Positions 1 to 6,732 of a stretch of DNA of 17,137 nucleotides are shown piece after piece. Under the pieces are notes generated by a model. That model was not told the origin of the DNA, searched no databases, and saw only the letters and a list, made by a program, of their open reading frames with translations. The stretch's first letter is position 1. The number at the start of each line of letters is the position of its first letter. Both the position numbers and the translations under genes were made by a program. Location: assembly GCA_937917475.1 (NCBI GenBank), contig CALDNF010000023.1, positions 1 through 17,137 on the forward strand. The letters are read 5' to 3'. This stretch comes from an uncultured Faecalibacterium sp. (GTDB taxonomy: Bacteria > Bacillota > Clostridia > Oscillospirales > Ruminococcaceae).

Positions 1-378
1 CACAGGGCCCGGTGTGGTCTGCCAGCTCTGGGGCAGTTCTTCCGTGAAAAGATTTTTGGGTGCATCCGGGCCGAACCAGTCGGTATCCAGAGCGTTGTTC
101 ATCTTGTTGCAGACCCATGCCGGGCTGAACACCTCGCCTTTTTTGCGGGTACGTTCCTGCTGAGTGTCCGCCTGTTTCATCATGCGGGGCAGAATGGCCT
201 CGTAGCCCATCTGCTGCAGCTGCGGGATGGTGATCTCGGATTTGTCATCCGTTTCATCCCGCAGAGCTTCCGGCGGGTCGGTGGCCCAGATGACGTTGCG
301 CTTGGTGGATTTATCCTGTAAAAGAATGGGCAGGACAGCCTGTATCTCTGCTGCCTGAAAATTGATCAGTCGTTCCAA
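1..378 (-). CDS. Restriction-modification protein, adenine methyltransferase-like (3' part outside window)
   Basis: This is the N-terminal 126 codons of a minus-strand gene that runs off the left edge. The start is a TTG at 378-376, supported by a GAGGAA-type ribosome binding site at 386-391. The protein begins MERLINFQAAEIQAVLPILL and continues with a WATDPPEAL segment (about residues 31-39). Near residues 74-92 there is an RTRKKGEVFSPAWVCNKM stretch. The GEVFSP..V..KM pattern resembles motif X (the S-adenosylmethionine pocket) of gamma-class N6-adenine methyltransferases, which usually reads G.[FV][YF]TP. From memory, proteins annotated as 'restriction endonuclease subunit M' in gut Clostridia begin this way. 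The catalytic NPPY motif and any nuclease domain would lie outside the window and cannot be checked. It lies divergent to an XRE regulator, an arrangement seen in controlled restriction-modification systems. The family assignment is fairly likely; the restriction activity is inference. Confidence 0.6.
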   Translation of the reverse strand, partial: MERLINFQAAEIQAVLPILLQDKSTKRNVIWATDPPEALRDETDDKSEITIPQLQQMGYEAILPRMMKQADTQQERTRKKGEVFSPAWVCNKMNNALDTDWFGPDAPKNLFTEELPQSWQTTPGPV

Positions 379-405
379 CGGGGGATTCCTCGCTTTGCCT
401 TAGCG

Positions 406-452
406 TTGCGCAAAAGTGATAAAGATAATGACACTTTTACATATTTGTACAA
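406..452. promoter_or_regulatory. Operator-like palindromes and probable promoter region of the restriction-modification gene
   Basis: Three palindromic signals lie in the AT-rich gap just upstream of the leftward gene. TTGCGCAA occurs at 406-413. A perfect 7-bp inverted repeat, AAAAGTG (412-418) and CACTTTT (432-438), has a 13-bp spacer. TTGTACAA occurs at 445-452. On the minus strand the sequence around 427-452 could give a weak -35 (TTGTAC) and -10 (TTATCT), which would put the inverted repeat over the leftward promoter. Binding by the neighbouring XRE protein is inference. Confidence 0.4.
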
Positions 453-491
453 GTAAGTTTAGCACCTTTTGACAAAACTATCAATATCTTT

Positions 492-528
492 AGTTCTTTT
501 CGTTTTCGTTAAGAACTTTACTTATACT
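492..528 (+). promoter_or_regulatory. Promoter and operator of the XRE regulator
   Basis: A -10 hexamer TATACT lies at 523-528, with a weak TTCGTT-like -35 about 18 bp upstream. A perfect 7-bp inverted repeat, AGTTCTT (492-498) and AAGAACT (511-517), covers the -35 and spacer region and is the natural position for an autorepressor site. The TTGACA at 469-474 is a possible alternative -35, but no good -10 follows it at 17 bp. The operator role is inferred from symmetry and position. Confidence 0.45.
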
Positions 529-555
529 GATAGCAGCGAAAGGTGGGTCAATGCG

Positions 556-876
556 ATGATTGGTGAACGGCTCGCAGAACTCCGAAAATTAAATGGTGAT
601 ACGCAGGAAAGCATGGCTGAAAAGCTTCATATAAGCAAGGGAGCCATCCGCACATACGAACAGGAACGCAACCGTCCGAGTTATGAAACGCTAATTGCCA
701 TCTGCAAACTCTACGGCACCTCTGCCGACTACCTGCTGGGCCTGACCGACATTGACCCCTCCGATGAAGCCCGCAAACAACGCCAGAAGCTGACCGACGC
801 CGAGCTGGACGAGATGCACAGCTACGAAGAATATTTGTTGTGGAAACGCAAAAACAGCCGCACAGCGAGACCGTAA
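556..876 (+). CDS. XRE-family helix-turn-helix transcriptional regulator
   Basis: The product is a 106-residue cytoplasmic DNA-binding protein. An HTH_3/Cro-C1 domain fills about residues 3-65: LAELRKLNGDTQESMAEKL, then helix-turn-helix residues KGAIRTYEQERNRPS, and the usual YGTSADYLLGLTD end. A short charged, probably helical tail follows and could mediate dimerisation. I chose the ATG at 556 because AGGTGG sits about 9 bases upstream; longer in-frame starts would add a non-conserved, AT-encoded leader overlapping the promoter. The gene is divergent from the restriction-modification gene, so it may act as that locus's controller, although its size and tail also fit prophage or mobile-element repressors. 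The stop codon lies inside the loop of the downstream terminator hairpin. The family call is secure; the regulated target is inferred. Confidence 0.88.
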   Translation: MIGERLAELRKLNGDTQESMAEKLHISKGAIRTYEQERNRPSYETLIAICKLYGTSADYLLGLTDIDPSDEARKQRQKLTDAELDEMHSYEEYLLWKRKNSRTARP

Positions 877-909
877 GGTCTGAGTCGCTGTGCGGCTGTT
901 TGCTTTTCC
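853..909 (+). terminator. Intrinsic terminator overlapping the end of the XRE gene
   Basis: A perfect 16-bp stem is formed by 853-868 and 885-900, with an inner GACC-GTAA-GGTC mini-stem at 869-880. It is followed by a T-rich stretch (TTTGCTTTT, to about 907). On the other strand the stem is followed by GTTTTTGCGTTTT, so it may work in both directions. The stop codon of the XRE gene (874-876) lies in the loop region. Confidence 0.85.
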
Positions 910-920
910 CCCGGACACAA

Positions 921-956
921 AAAATCGGCACCCACTTTTCAGCGGGTGCCGATTTT
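921..956 (-). terminator. Terminator of the groES-groEL operon
   Basis: A perfect 13-bp stem, AAAATCGGCACCC (921-933) and GGGTGCCGATTTT (944-956), encloses a 10-base loop. On the minus strand, downstream of the groEL stop, the stem ends in GATTTTTTG, a good U-tract. It is symmetrical enough to terminate in both directions. About 45 bases separate it from groEL. Confidence 0.85.
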
Positions 957-1002
957 GTTATGCTAAATCAAATCAGGGATTCATGCGGCTTTTAGGCAGC
1001 GA

Positions 1003-2643
1003 TTAGTACATACCGCCCATGCCGCCCATATCACCGGCGGGTGCAGCGGGAGCCGGGGGTTCCGGCAGGTCTGCAACCAGGCTCTCGGTGGTCAGGACCA
1101 TCTCAGCAACAGAAGCTGCGTTCTCCAGAGCAGAACGGGTGACCTTGGTGGGGTCAACGATACCGGCTGCGATCATATCATCCACATAGACCTCGTTCTG
1201 AGCATCAAAGCCGTAGTTGGGCTTGTTGGCAGAGATGATCTTGTCGATGATGACGCTGCCCTCGAGGCCGGCGTTCTTTGCGATCTGACGCAGAGGAGCT
1301 TCCAGAGCCTTCAGGACGATCTTTGCGCCGGTGCGCTCGTCGCCTTCCAGAGTATCGCAGAGCTCACGGACAGCGGGGATCGCATTGATGGGAGCGGTAC
1401 CGCCGCCAGCCACAACGCCTTCCTGAACGGCAGCCTTGGTTGCGTTCAGAGCATCCTCAATGCGGAGCTTCTTATCCTTCATCTCAACTTCGGTAGCAGC
1501 ACCGACCTTGATGACAGCCACACCGCCGGCCAGCTTTGCCAGACGCTCCTGCAGCTTCTCACGGTCGAAATCGCTGGTAGCGACCTCGATCTGGCTGCGG
1601 ATCTGCGCAATGCGGGATGCGATGGCATCCTTGTCGCCTGCGCCGCCCACGATGGTGGTGTTCTCCTTGGTGACCTTGACCTGACGTGCATGGCCCAGCA
1701 TCTGGAGGGTTGCATCCTTCAGCTCATAGCCCAGATCCGAAGAGATCACGGTGCCGCCGGTCAGGGTTGCGATATCCTGCAGCATCTCCTTGCGGCGGTC
1801 GCCGAAGCCGGGAGCCTTGACGGCCACAACGGTGAAGGTGCCGCGCAGACGGTTGACGATCAGGGTGGACAGAGCCTCGCCCTCGATGTCCTCGGCAATG
1901 ATCAGCAGCTTCATGCCGTTCTGGACCACCTGCTCCAGCAGGGGCAGCAGGTCCTGAATGACGCTGATCTTCTTATCGGTGATGAGGACGGCGGCGTCAT
2001 CCAGAACAGCCTCCATCTTGTCGGTATCGGTGACCATGTAGGGGGTCAGGTAGCCACGGTCAAACTGCATGCCTTCCACGATCTCGTTGTAGGTCTCGGC
2101 AGTGGTCTTGTTCTCCTCAATGGTGATGACGCCATCGGAAGTGACCTTCTCCATAGCCTCAGCGATCAGGCGGCCGATCTCAGGATCACCGGCAGAAATG
2201 GTGCCGACACGAGCAATGTCGTTGGCATCCTTGACCTTCTGGCTGTGTGCCTTGATGGTCTCAACTGCCTTGTTGACAGCCTTGCTCATACCACGGCGAA
2301 TGTCCATGGGGTTTGCACCGGCGGTAACGTTCTTCATGCCCTCGGTGACCATGGCCTGTGCCAGAACGGTTGCGGTGGTGGTGCCGTCGCCTGCTGCGTC
2401 GTTGGTCTTGGTTGCGACCTCACGCACCAGCTGTGCGCCCATGTTCTCGAACTCGTCCTTCAGCTCGATCTCCTTTGCAATGGTCACGCCGTCGTTGGTG
2501 ATGACCGGTGCGCCGAACTTCTTGCTCAGCACCACATTGCGGCCCTTGGGGCCCAGAGTGATCTTAACCGTGTTTGCCAGAGTATCAATACCAGCGCAAA
2601 GAGCCTTGCGGGCCTCTTCGCCCTGCTTAATCTGTTTTGCCAT
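1003..2643 (-). CDS. groEL: Chaperonin GroEL (Hsp60)
   Basis: This is a full-length 546-residue group I chaperonin. It forms the double-heptamer ring that encloses unfolded proteins and folds them with ATP and the GroES lid. Visible landmarks are the nucleotide-binding GPKGRNV (31-37), TNDGVT with Asp51, and AGDGTTTAT around Asp86 (equivalent to Asp87 of E. coli). Further on are EDALNATK and AAVQEGVVAGGG in the returning equatorial domain. The C-terminus carries the typical Gly-Gly-Met tail (GDMGGMGGMY). The ATG at 2643 is preceded by AAGGAG at a normal distance. It follows groES by 47 bases, so both are translated from one mRNA under the CIRCE-controlled promoter. The length is normal and nothing appears broken. 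Confidence 0.99.
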   Translation of the reverse strand: MAKQIKQGEEARKALCAGIDTLANTVKITLGPKGRNVVLSKKFGAPVITNDGVTIAKEIELKDEFENMGAQLVREVATKTNDAAGDGTTTATVLAQAMVTEGMKNVTAGANPMDIRRGMSKAVNKAVETIKAHSQKVKDANDIARVGTISAGDPEIGRLIAEAMEKVTSDGVITIEENKTTAETYNEIVEGMQFDRGYLTPYMVTDTDKMEAVLDDAAVLITDKKISVIQDLLPLLEQVVQNGMKLLIIAEDIEGEALSTLIVNRLRGTFTVVAVKAPGFGDRRKEMLQDIATLTGGTVISSDLGYELKDATLQMLGHARQVKVTKENTTIVGGAGDKDAIASRIAQIRSQIEVATSDFDREKLQERLAKLAGGVAVIKVGAATEVEMKDKKLRIEDALNATKAAVQEGVVAGGGTAPINAIPAVRELCDTLEGDERTGAKIVLKALEAPLRQIAKNAGLEGSVIIDKIISANKPNYGFDAQNEVYVDDMIAAGIVDPTKVTRSALENAASVAEMVLTTESLVADLPEPPAPAAPAGDMGGMGGMY

Positions 2644-2690
2644 AATCTATCGCTCCTTCAAAAGTTCCTATTTTTATTGGATGGGACCTC

Positions 2691-2978
2691 TCAGTCCTCG
2701 ACCACTGCAAGGATGTCGCCCTGACGGACGATGGTGCACTCTTCGCCGTCCACCTTGACCTCAGTGCCGGAGTACTTACTGGTGAGCACCTTGTCGCCCA
2801 CCTTGACCGTCATCTTGACTTCCTTGCCATCGACAACACCGCCGGGGCCAACGGCCACCACCTGTGCCACCTGAGGCTTCTCTTTTGCGCTGCCGGTCAG
2901 GATGATGCCGCTCTTGGTGGTCTCCTCGGCTTCCACAGTCTTGATAACAACACGGTCTGCAAGAGGAATGATCTTCAT
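2691..2978 (-). CDS. groES: Co-chaperonin GroES (Hsp10)
   Basis: The product is the 95-residue heptameric lid of the GroEL folding chamber. It begins MKIIPLADRVVIKTVEAEE, followed by the mobile loop that contacts GroEL (TTKSGIILTGSAKEKP, about residues 18-33). Next comes VVAVGPGG with the roof hairpin, and GDKVLTSKYSGTEVKVDGEE near the end. I chose the ATG at 2978 because AGGAGG lies just upstream and the family always starts at this point. A longer reading back to 3068 would run through the 5' leader and into the CIRCE operator. It is the first gene of the groES-groEL operon. Confidence 0.98.
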   Translation of the reverse strand: MKIIPLADRVVIKTVEAEETTKSGIILTGSAKEKPQVAQVVAVGPGGVVDGKEVKMTVKVGDKVLTSKYSGTEVKVDGEECTIVRQGDILAVVED

Positions 2979-3057
2979 CGTTCTTGCCCTCCTATAATAA
3001 AAATAAATTTGAAACGTTTTGAGCCTCCGGCGGGCCTCACCCGCCTCGCCGGATTGT

Positions 3058-3084
3058 TTAGCACTCATTGTTCCTGAGTGCTAA
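3058..3084 (-). promoter_or_regulatory. CIRCE operator (HrcA binding site)
   Basis: The sequence is an exact match to the CIRCE consensus: TTAGCACTC (3058-3066), nine bases, GAGTGCTAA (3076-3084). In Bacillota this inverted repeat is bound by the heat-shock repressor HrcA, whose activity depends on GroEL. Here it lies directly downstream of the -10 box, around the expected transcription start, so it should block initiation when occupied. hrcA itself is not in the window. Confidence 0.97.
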
Positions 3085-3088
3085 GTGT

Positions 3089-3117
3089 ATTGTACTCATC
3101 TCGAGGGCAAAAATCAA
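3089..3117 (-). promoter_or_regulatory. Promoter of groES-groEL
   Basis: Reading on the minus strand, -35 TTGATT (3117-3112) and -10 TACAAT (3094-3089) are separated by exactly 17 bp, a good vegetative sigma-A promoter. Transcription would start at about 3082, inside the CIRCE operator. The roughly 100-nt leader carries GC-rich inverted repeats: GGCGGG 3029-3034 with CCCGCC 3040-3045, and alternatively TCCGGCG 3026-3032 with CGCCGGA 3047-3053. Confidence 0.88.
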
Positions 3118-3146
3118 GACCTTTTTCAAATTTCTTTGTTAATAAT

Positions 3147-4136
3147 TTATGACAGCTTCAAAACCGCTCGTTCTTCCGTAAAACGCTCCCATGCCGCTTT
3201 GGGCAGAACGATCCTTCCGGTGCCCGGCCGGATCTCTGCTTCCACCCGGCTGCAGGGTGCGCACTCACCGTCCGCAGTTGCCACGATGGGCCCCCGGCCA
3301 TCGATGGGTTCCAACGTCACCCGCTTTGCCCGGCGGTAGATAAAGTAAGGCTTCGCCTTTTCCACCAGCTGTCCGTTTACGAAATGGCGGCCGTTCTTGT
3401 ACATTCCCAGCAGCTTTGCAATGGTCAGCCGCCCCACCCGCCGGATGATGAACACATCCAGCCAGCCGTCGTCCGGCTGCGCTTCAGGGGCTGCGGCAAA
3501 TCCGCCGCCGTAGGTCCGGCCATTGCAGACGGCGCACATCAGGCAGTCCACATCCAGAACCTCCCCGTCGATCTCATACCGCACCTTCCGTCCGATATGC
3601 CCGCAGAGTTGCTCCACGATAGAGAGCAGATACGACACCTCGCCCCCACAGAACGGGATGCGCCGGAATTTGGGGATTCCGTAGGCCACCTGTGCGTCCA
3701 GTCCGGCAGCGCAGATGGTGGCCGACAGCCCCAGATTGGTCTGCATCAGGTCGATGATGGCTTCCCCGCCAGCAAACTGACTGTCCAGATCCCGGAACTC
3801 CTCCCGGGTGCCGTAGGTGCGGAGAAAATCGTTGCCGCTGCCAAAGGGCAGACAGCCCACGGCGGCATTGGCAAACCCGGCCGCACCGGTCAACGCTTCG
3901 TTGAAGGTGCCGTCGCCGCCTGCTGTGAAGATCCGCAGGCTCTCCCCTGCCTGCTGTGCTGCCTGCGCTGCTGCGTGGGCCAGTTCCCGGGCATGGCCTG
4001 CAAATTCGGTGCAGCGGATGGTCAGATTTTTCTTCTCCACTCCGGCCCGGGCTGCAGCCGCTTCGATCTCCGGGATCAGCTGCCCGGTGCAGTCCTCTTT
4101 TCCGGCGGTGGGATTCAATAAAAACAAATAACGCAT
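3147..4136 (-). CDS. Diacylglycerol kinase-family lipid kinase (DagK/YegS type)
   Basis: The 329-residue protein has the soluble lipid-kinase fold and probably phosphorylates diacylglycerol or a related lipid at the membrane with ATP, recycling lipids into phosphatidic acid. Conserved blocks are the N-terminal NPTAGK (8-13), the nucleotide-binding GGDGTFNE (73-80) and LPFGSGNDFLR (96-106). A C-terminal block reads GGGFAAAPEAQPDDGWLDV. The length is normal for the family (about 290-330). The ATG at 4136 is preceded by AGGAGG five bases upstream. A promoter lies close upstream, so it is probably transcribed alone or reads into groES; I see no hairpin in the 30 bases between its stop and the groES -35. 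The exact substrate (diacylglycerol, undecaprenol or sphingoid base) cannot be read from sequence. Confidence 0.9.
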   Translation of the reverse strand: MRYLFLLNPTAGKEDCTGQLIPEIEAAAARAGVEKKNLTIRCTEFAGHARELAHAAAQAAQQAGESLRIFTAGGDGTFNEALTGAAGFANAAVGCLPFGSGNDFLRTYGTREEFRDLDSQFAGGEAIIDLMQTNLGLSATICAAGLDAQVAYGIPKFRRIPFCGGEVSYLLSIVEQLCGHIGRKVRYEIDGEVLDVDCLMCAVCNGRTYGGGFAAAPEAQPDDGWLDVFIIRRVGRLTIAKLLGMYKNGRHFVNGQLVEKAKPYFIYRRAKRVTLEPIDGRGPIVATADGECAPCSRVEAEIRPGTGRIVLPKAAWERFTEERAVLKLS

Positions 4137-4165
4137 GGCGTCCTCCTGCGATTTCTACTGTCTCT

Positions 4166-4193
4166 ATGATAGCAGAAAAAACACAGGAAGCAA
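4166..4193 (-). promoter_or_regulatory. Probable promoter of the lipid kinase gene
   Basis: On the minus strand, -35 TTGCTT (4193-4188) and -10 TATCAT (4171-4166) are 16 bp apart. They lie about 30 bases upstream of the start codon, in an otherwise AT-poor region. Confidence 0.6.
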
Positions 4194-4225
4194 GACTTTT
4201 TCGGGGAGCTTGCGTTGGGGGCCGT

Positions 4226-4332
4226 CGGGTAGCTTTCTCCTCAGACACGAATCGGGCCATTCCATCGCCCGCCCTATTGCCTGACGGCAACAGGGTCCCA
4301 CCCCAGCGGACGGTCTTCGGAGAAACTACCCG
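4226..4332. repeat. Palindromic intergenic element with terminal inverted repeats
   Basis: A stretch of about 107 bp is bounded by imperfect inverted arms. CGGGTAGCTTTCTCC (4226-4240) faces GGAGAAACTACCCG (4319-4332), and the pairing extends a few bases further (AGAC 4243-4246 with GTCT 4313-4316). In the middle is a second hairpin, CCCTATTGCC-TGAC-GGCAACAGGG (4272-4295), followed by TCCCACCCC. The outer right arm contains the TAG stop of the clp gene. No U-tract follows on the minus strand, so it is not a standard terminator. The central part resembles the hairpin after murA. It may be a dispersed repeat or an RNA structure that protects the clp mRNA 3' end. Confidence 0.55.
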
Positions 4333-6635
4333 CTGGCCTGACCTACCAGTTCATTCTCTGTCAGCGTTACCTGTCCGTCTGCGGTGCAGTCTGCCTGCCA
4401 GTGCTGCCCTGCATGGGCCATGCCGGATGCGATCTCGTTGGCAAACGCCTGCTCCACAGCCCGGTCCACCTGCCGTCGCAGTTCCCGGGCACCATAGGGT
4501 GAATTGGCCTTTGCCGCCAGTGCAGGCCCTACCCGGCTGGTATGGGTCAAGGTGTATCCGTTCTTTGCCGCCCGGGCTTCCAGCTGACAGAGCAGTTTTT
4601 CGGCGATGAAACTCAGGTTTTCGGTGGAAAGCGGGCGGAACACGATGATCTCATCCAGCCGCCCTACCAGCTCAGGCCGGAACCACTTTTTGGCTTCTGC
4701 CACTGCCTGCTCCGACTGCTTTTCAAAAGCCGCTTCCTCCCCCATCCCGAAGCCGAGAGGAGCACTCTGCCCGGCCAGATACCGGGCCCCCAAGTTTGAG
4801 GTGAGCAGGACGATGCTGTTCCGGAAATCCGCTTTTCGCCCCATGGAATCGGTAAGCTGACCGTCCTCTAAAATTTGCAGCAGGATGTTCTGGATATCCG
4901 GATGAGCTTTCTCGATCTCATCAAAAAGAACCACACTGTAGGGGCGGCGGCGGACGGCCTCGGTGAGCTGTCCGCCCTCGTCGTGGCCCAGATAGCCCGG
5001 AGGGGCTCCCAGCAGCCGGGCAACTGCGTGCTGCTCCTGATATTCCGACATATCAAACTTGAGCAGGGCCTTTTCGCTGCCGAACCAGCTGGCCGCAAGA
5101 GCCTTTGCGAGGGCTGTTTTGCCCACTCCGGTGGGTCCGAGGAAGAGCATTGCCCCGATGGGACGGCCCGGTTCCCCCAGCCCGGTGCGGCTCCGGCGGA
5201 TGGCCCCGGCCACTGCCGCCACCGCTCTGCGCTGGCCTACGATCTCTGCATTGAGCCGGTCTTCCAGCAAAGCCAGCCGCTCCCTCTCCTTTTCACTGAC
5301 CCGCTCAGCGGGCACACCGCTGGCCTGCGCCACCACCCGGGCGATTTCTTCCGTTGTCAGGGTGGGTTCCCGCACGCCTTCCCGCTCGGCCCGGATGCGG
5401 GCGGCAGCAGACGCTTCGTCCACAAGGTCGATGGCCTTATCCGGCAAGCATTTCCCCGGCAGATACCGCACCGACAGTTCCACCGCTTCCCGCAGCGTCT
5501 CTTCCGGCAGGCTGACCCGGTGGTACCGCTCATAGCGAGGCGCAAGGCCCTTTAAAATCTCCACCGCCTGCTCCGGCGTGGGCTCTTCGATCTGAACTTT
5601 TCCAAATCGGCGTTCCAACGCTGCGTCTTTCTGGATCTGCGTCCGGAATTCCTGATTGGTAGTGGCCCCGATAAGCTGTAATTCTCCCCGGGCCAGCACC
5701 GGCTTGAGGATATTGGCGGCGTCAATGGCTCCCTCGGCGGCACCGGCTCCCACGATGGTGTGAAATTCGTCCACAAACAAAATCGCACTGCCGTCCCGCA
5801 CCAGCTCCTCAATCAGCCCCTTCAGCCGCTCCTCAAAATCGCCCCGGTATTTCGTCCCCGCCACAAGGCTTGCCATATCCAGAGCAAGAAGTCGGCGGCC
5901 CTGCAGCATCCGGGGCACCTGTTTGTCTGCGATGCGCTGGGCCAGCCCTTCGGCCAGAGCCGTCTTGCCCACGCCGGGCTCCCCCACCAGACAGGGATTA
6001 TTTTTCTGTCGGCGGCAGAGGATCTCCACCATCCGGTCCAGCTCCTTTTCCCGGCAGAACACCGGGTCTAACTCTCCGTCCATCGCCCGCCGGGTCAGGT
6101 CCCGGCAGTATTTATCGCTGGCCCGGCTTCCCCGGGGGATCGCCGATGCAGCCCGGGTCTGGATGGGCAGGGTGAATTGACCGGAAAGCTGTCGGCACTC
6201 CCGCACAGCTTCGGTCAGCGGGACCCCCATGGAGGCCAGCATCACTCCGGCAGTGCAGCTGCTGTCCTCTAAAATCGCACAGAGCAGATGTTCCGGCTCC
6301 GCTTTGGGCAGACGGGCGTTCTGTGCCCCAATAATGGCATAATCCATGGCCCGCCGCAGGTCTGGAGCCAGAGCATTTTTCTCCAGCCGGACAGCCGGGC
6401 CGGAGCGGTTTTCCGCCAGCTGCTGCCGCACCTCAAACTCCGAGATCTTCCTCTCCCGTAAAAAACGTGCTGCCGGGCCCTCATTGGTCTGGAGCATCGC
6501 CAGAAGAAGGTGGCCTGTGTCCGCTTTTCTGCAGCCCAGTCCCCCGGCCAGCTGAACCGTTTTTTCCAGCAGCTGCCCCGCCTCCCGGGAAAAACCTTTG
6601 TATTTTCCGATGCCGAATGTTTCCCAAATGCTCAT
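4326..6635 (-). CDS. AAA+ protein unfoldase of the Clp family (ClpA-like, no M-domain)
   Basis: The product has 769 residues with two ATPase modules and probably unfolds proteins and feeds them to ClpP. It has an N-terminal Clp_N double repeat (about 12-150). D1 has Walker A GEPGVGKT (218-225), Walker B ILFVDE (285-290) and the ALERRF arginine finger (339-344). D2 has Walker A GPTGVGKT (500-507), pore loop GYLG (547-550), Walker B VVLFDE (568-573) and sensor-2 GAREL (715-719). LGF at 627-629 sits where ClpA/ClpC carry the ClpP-docking tripeptide. Only about 25 residues (412-437) separate D1 from the linker, so the coiled-coil M-domain of ClpC, ClpE and ClpB is absent, an organisation like ClpA. 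There is no zinc finger or UVR motif. The D1 Walker B reads DEFHT rather than the usual DEIHT. The ATG at 6635 has AAGGAG seven bases upstream. No clpS, clpP or mcsAB gene is next to it. Confidence 0.93.
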   Translation of the reverse strand: MSIWETFGIGKYKGFSREAGQLLEKTVQLAGGLGCRKADTGHLLLAMLQTNEGPAARFLRERKISEFEVRQQLAENRSGPAVRLEKNALAPDLRRAMDYAIIGAQNARLPKAEPEHLLCAILEDSSCTAGVMLASMGVPLTEAVRECRQLSGQFTLPIQTRAASAIPRGSRASDKYCRDLTRRAMDGELDPVFCREKELDRMVEILCRRQKNNPCLVGEPGVGKTALAEGLAQRIADKQVPRMLQGRRLLALDMASLVAGTKYRGDFEERLKGLIEELVRDGSAILFVDEFHTIVGAGAAEGAIDAANILKPVLARGELQLIGATTNQEFRTQIQKDAALERRFGKVQIEEPTPEQAVEILKGLAPRYERYHRVSLPEETLREAVELSVRYLPGKCLPDKAIDLVDEASAAARIRAEREGVREPTLTTEEIARVVAQASGVPAERVSEKERERLALLEDRLNAEIVGQRRAVAAVAGAIRRSRTGLGEPGRPIGAMLFLGPTGVGKTALAKALAASWFGSEKALLKFDMSEYQEQHAVARLLGAPPGYLGHDEGGQLTEAVRRRPYSVVLFDEIEKAHPDIQNILLQILEDGQLTDSMGRKADFRNSIVLLTSNLGARYLAGQSAPLGFGMGEEAAFEKQSEQAVAEAKKWFRPELVGRLDEIIVFRPLSTENLSFIAEKLLCQLEARAAKNGYTLTHTSRVGPALAAKANSPYGARELRRQVDRAVEQAFANEIASGMAHAGQHWQADCTADGQVTLTENELVGQASG

Positions 6636-6674
6636 GCGCCTGCTCCTTGTCTCTGCTTTTTGAGATACAGCAGA

Positions 6675-6680
6675 AGTATA
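6675..6680 (-). promoter_or_regulatory. Possible -10 box of the clp gene promoter
   Basis: A TATACT hexamer lies on the minus strand about 40 bases upstream of the clp start, but only a poor T-rich -35 is present at the right distance. No CIRCE or CtsR-like heptad repeat is visible upstream. I saw nothing else in the 6636-6740 gap. Confidence 0.35.
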
Positions 6681-6732
6681 GCCCCAAACCGCCGGAAAAA
6701 ATCAGCAGGTTCTGTCATCTCCGCCAGAAAAA

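Noticed and set aside
469..555. N-terminal extension of the XRE protein from a TTG at 469
   Set aside because: The extension covers the AT-rich promoter and operator region and no ribosome binding site precedes 469. The helix-turn-helix domain begins right after the ATG at 556.
1690..2724. Long plus-strand reading frame (344 codons) opposite groEL
   Set aside because: It is antisense to a fully conserved groEL, has no ribosome binding site and gives a low-complexity His/Asp/Leu/Gly-rich product. It results from the biased codon use of groEL.
2979..3068. Extended GroES reading frame starting in the CIRCE element
   Set aside because: The extra 30 residues are encoded by the 5' leader; the family start and the AGGAGG site support 2978.
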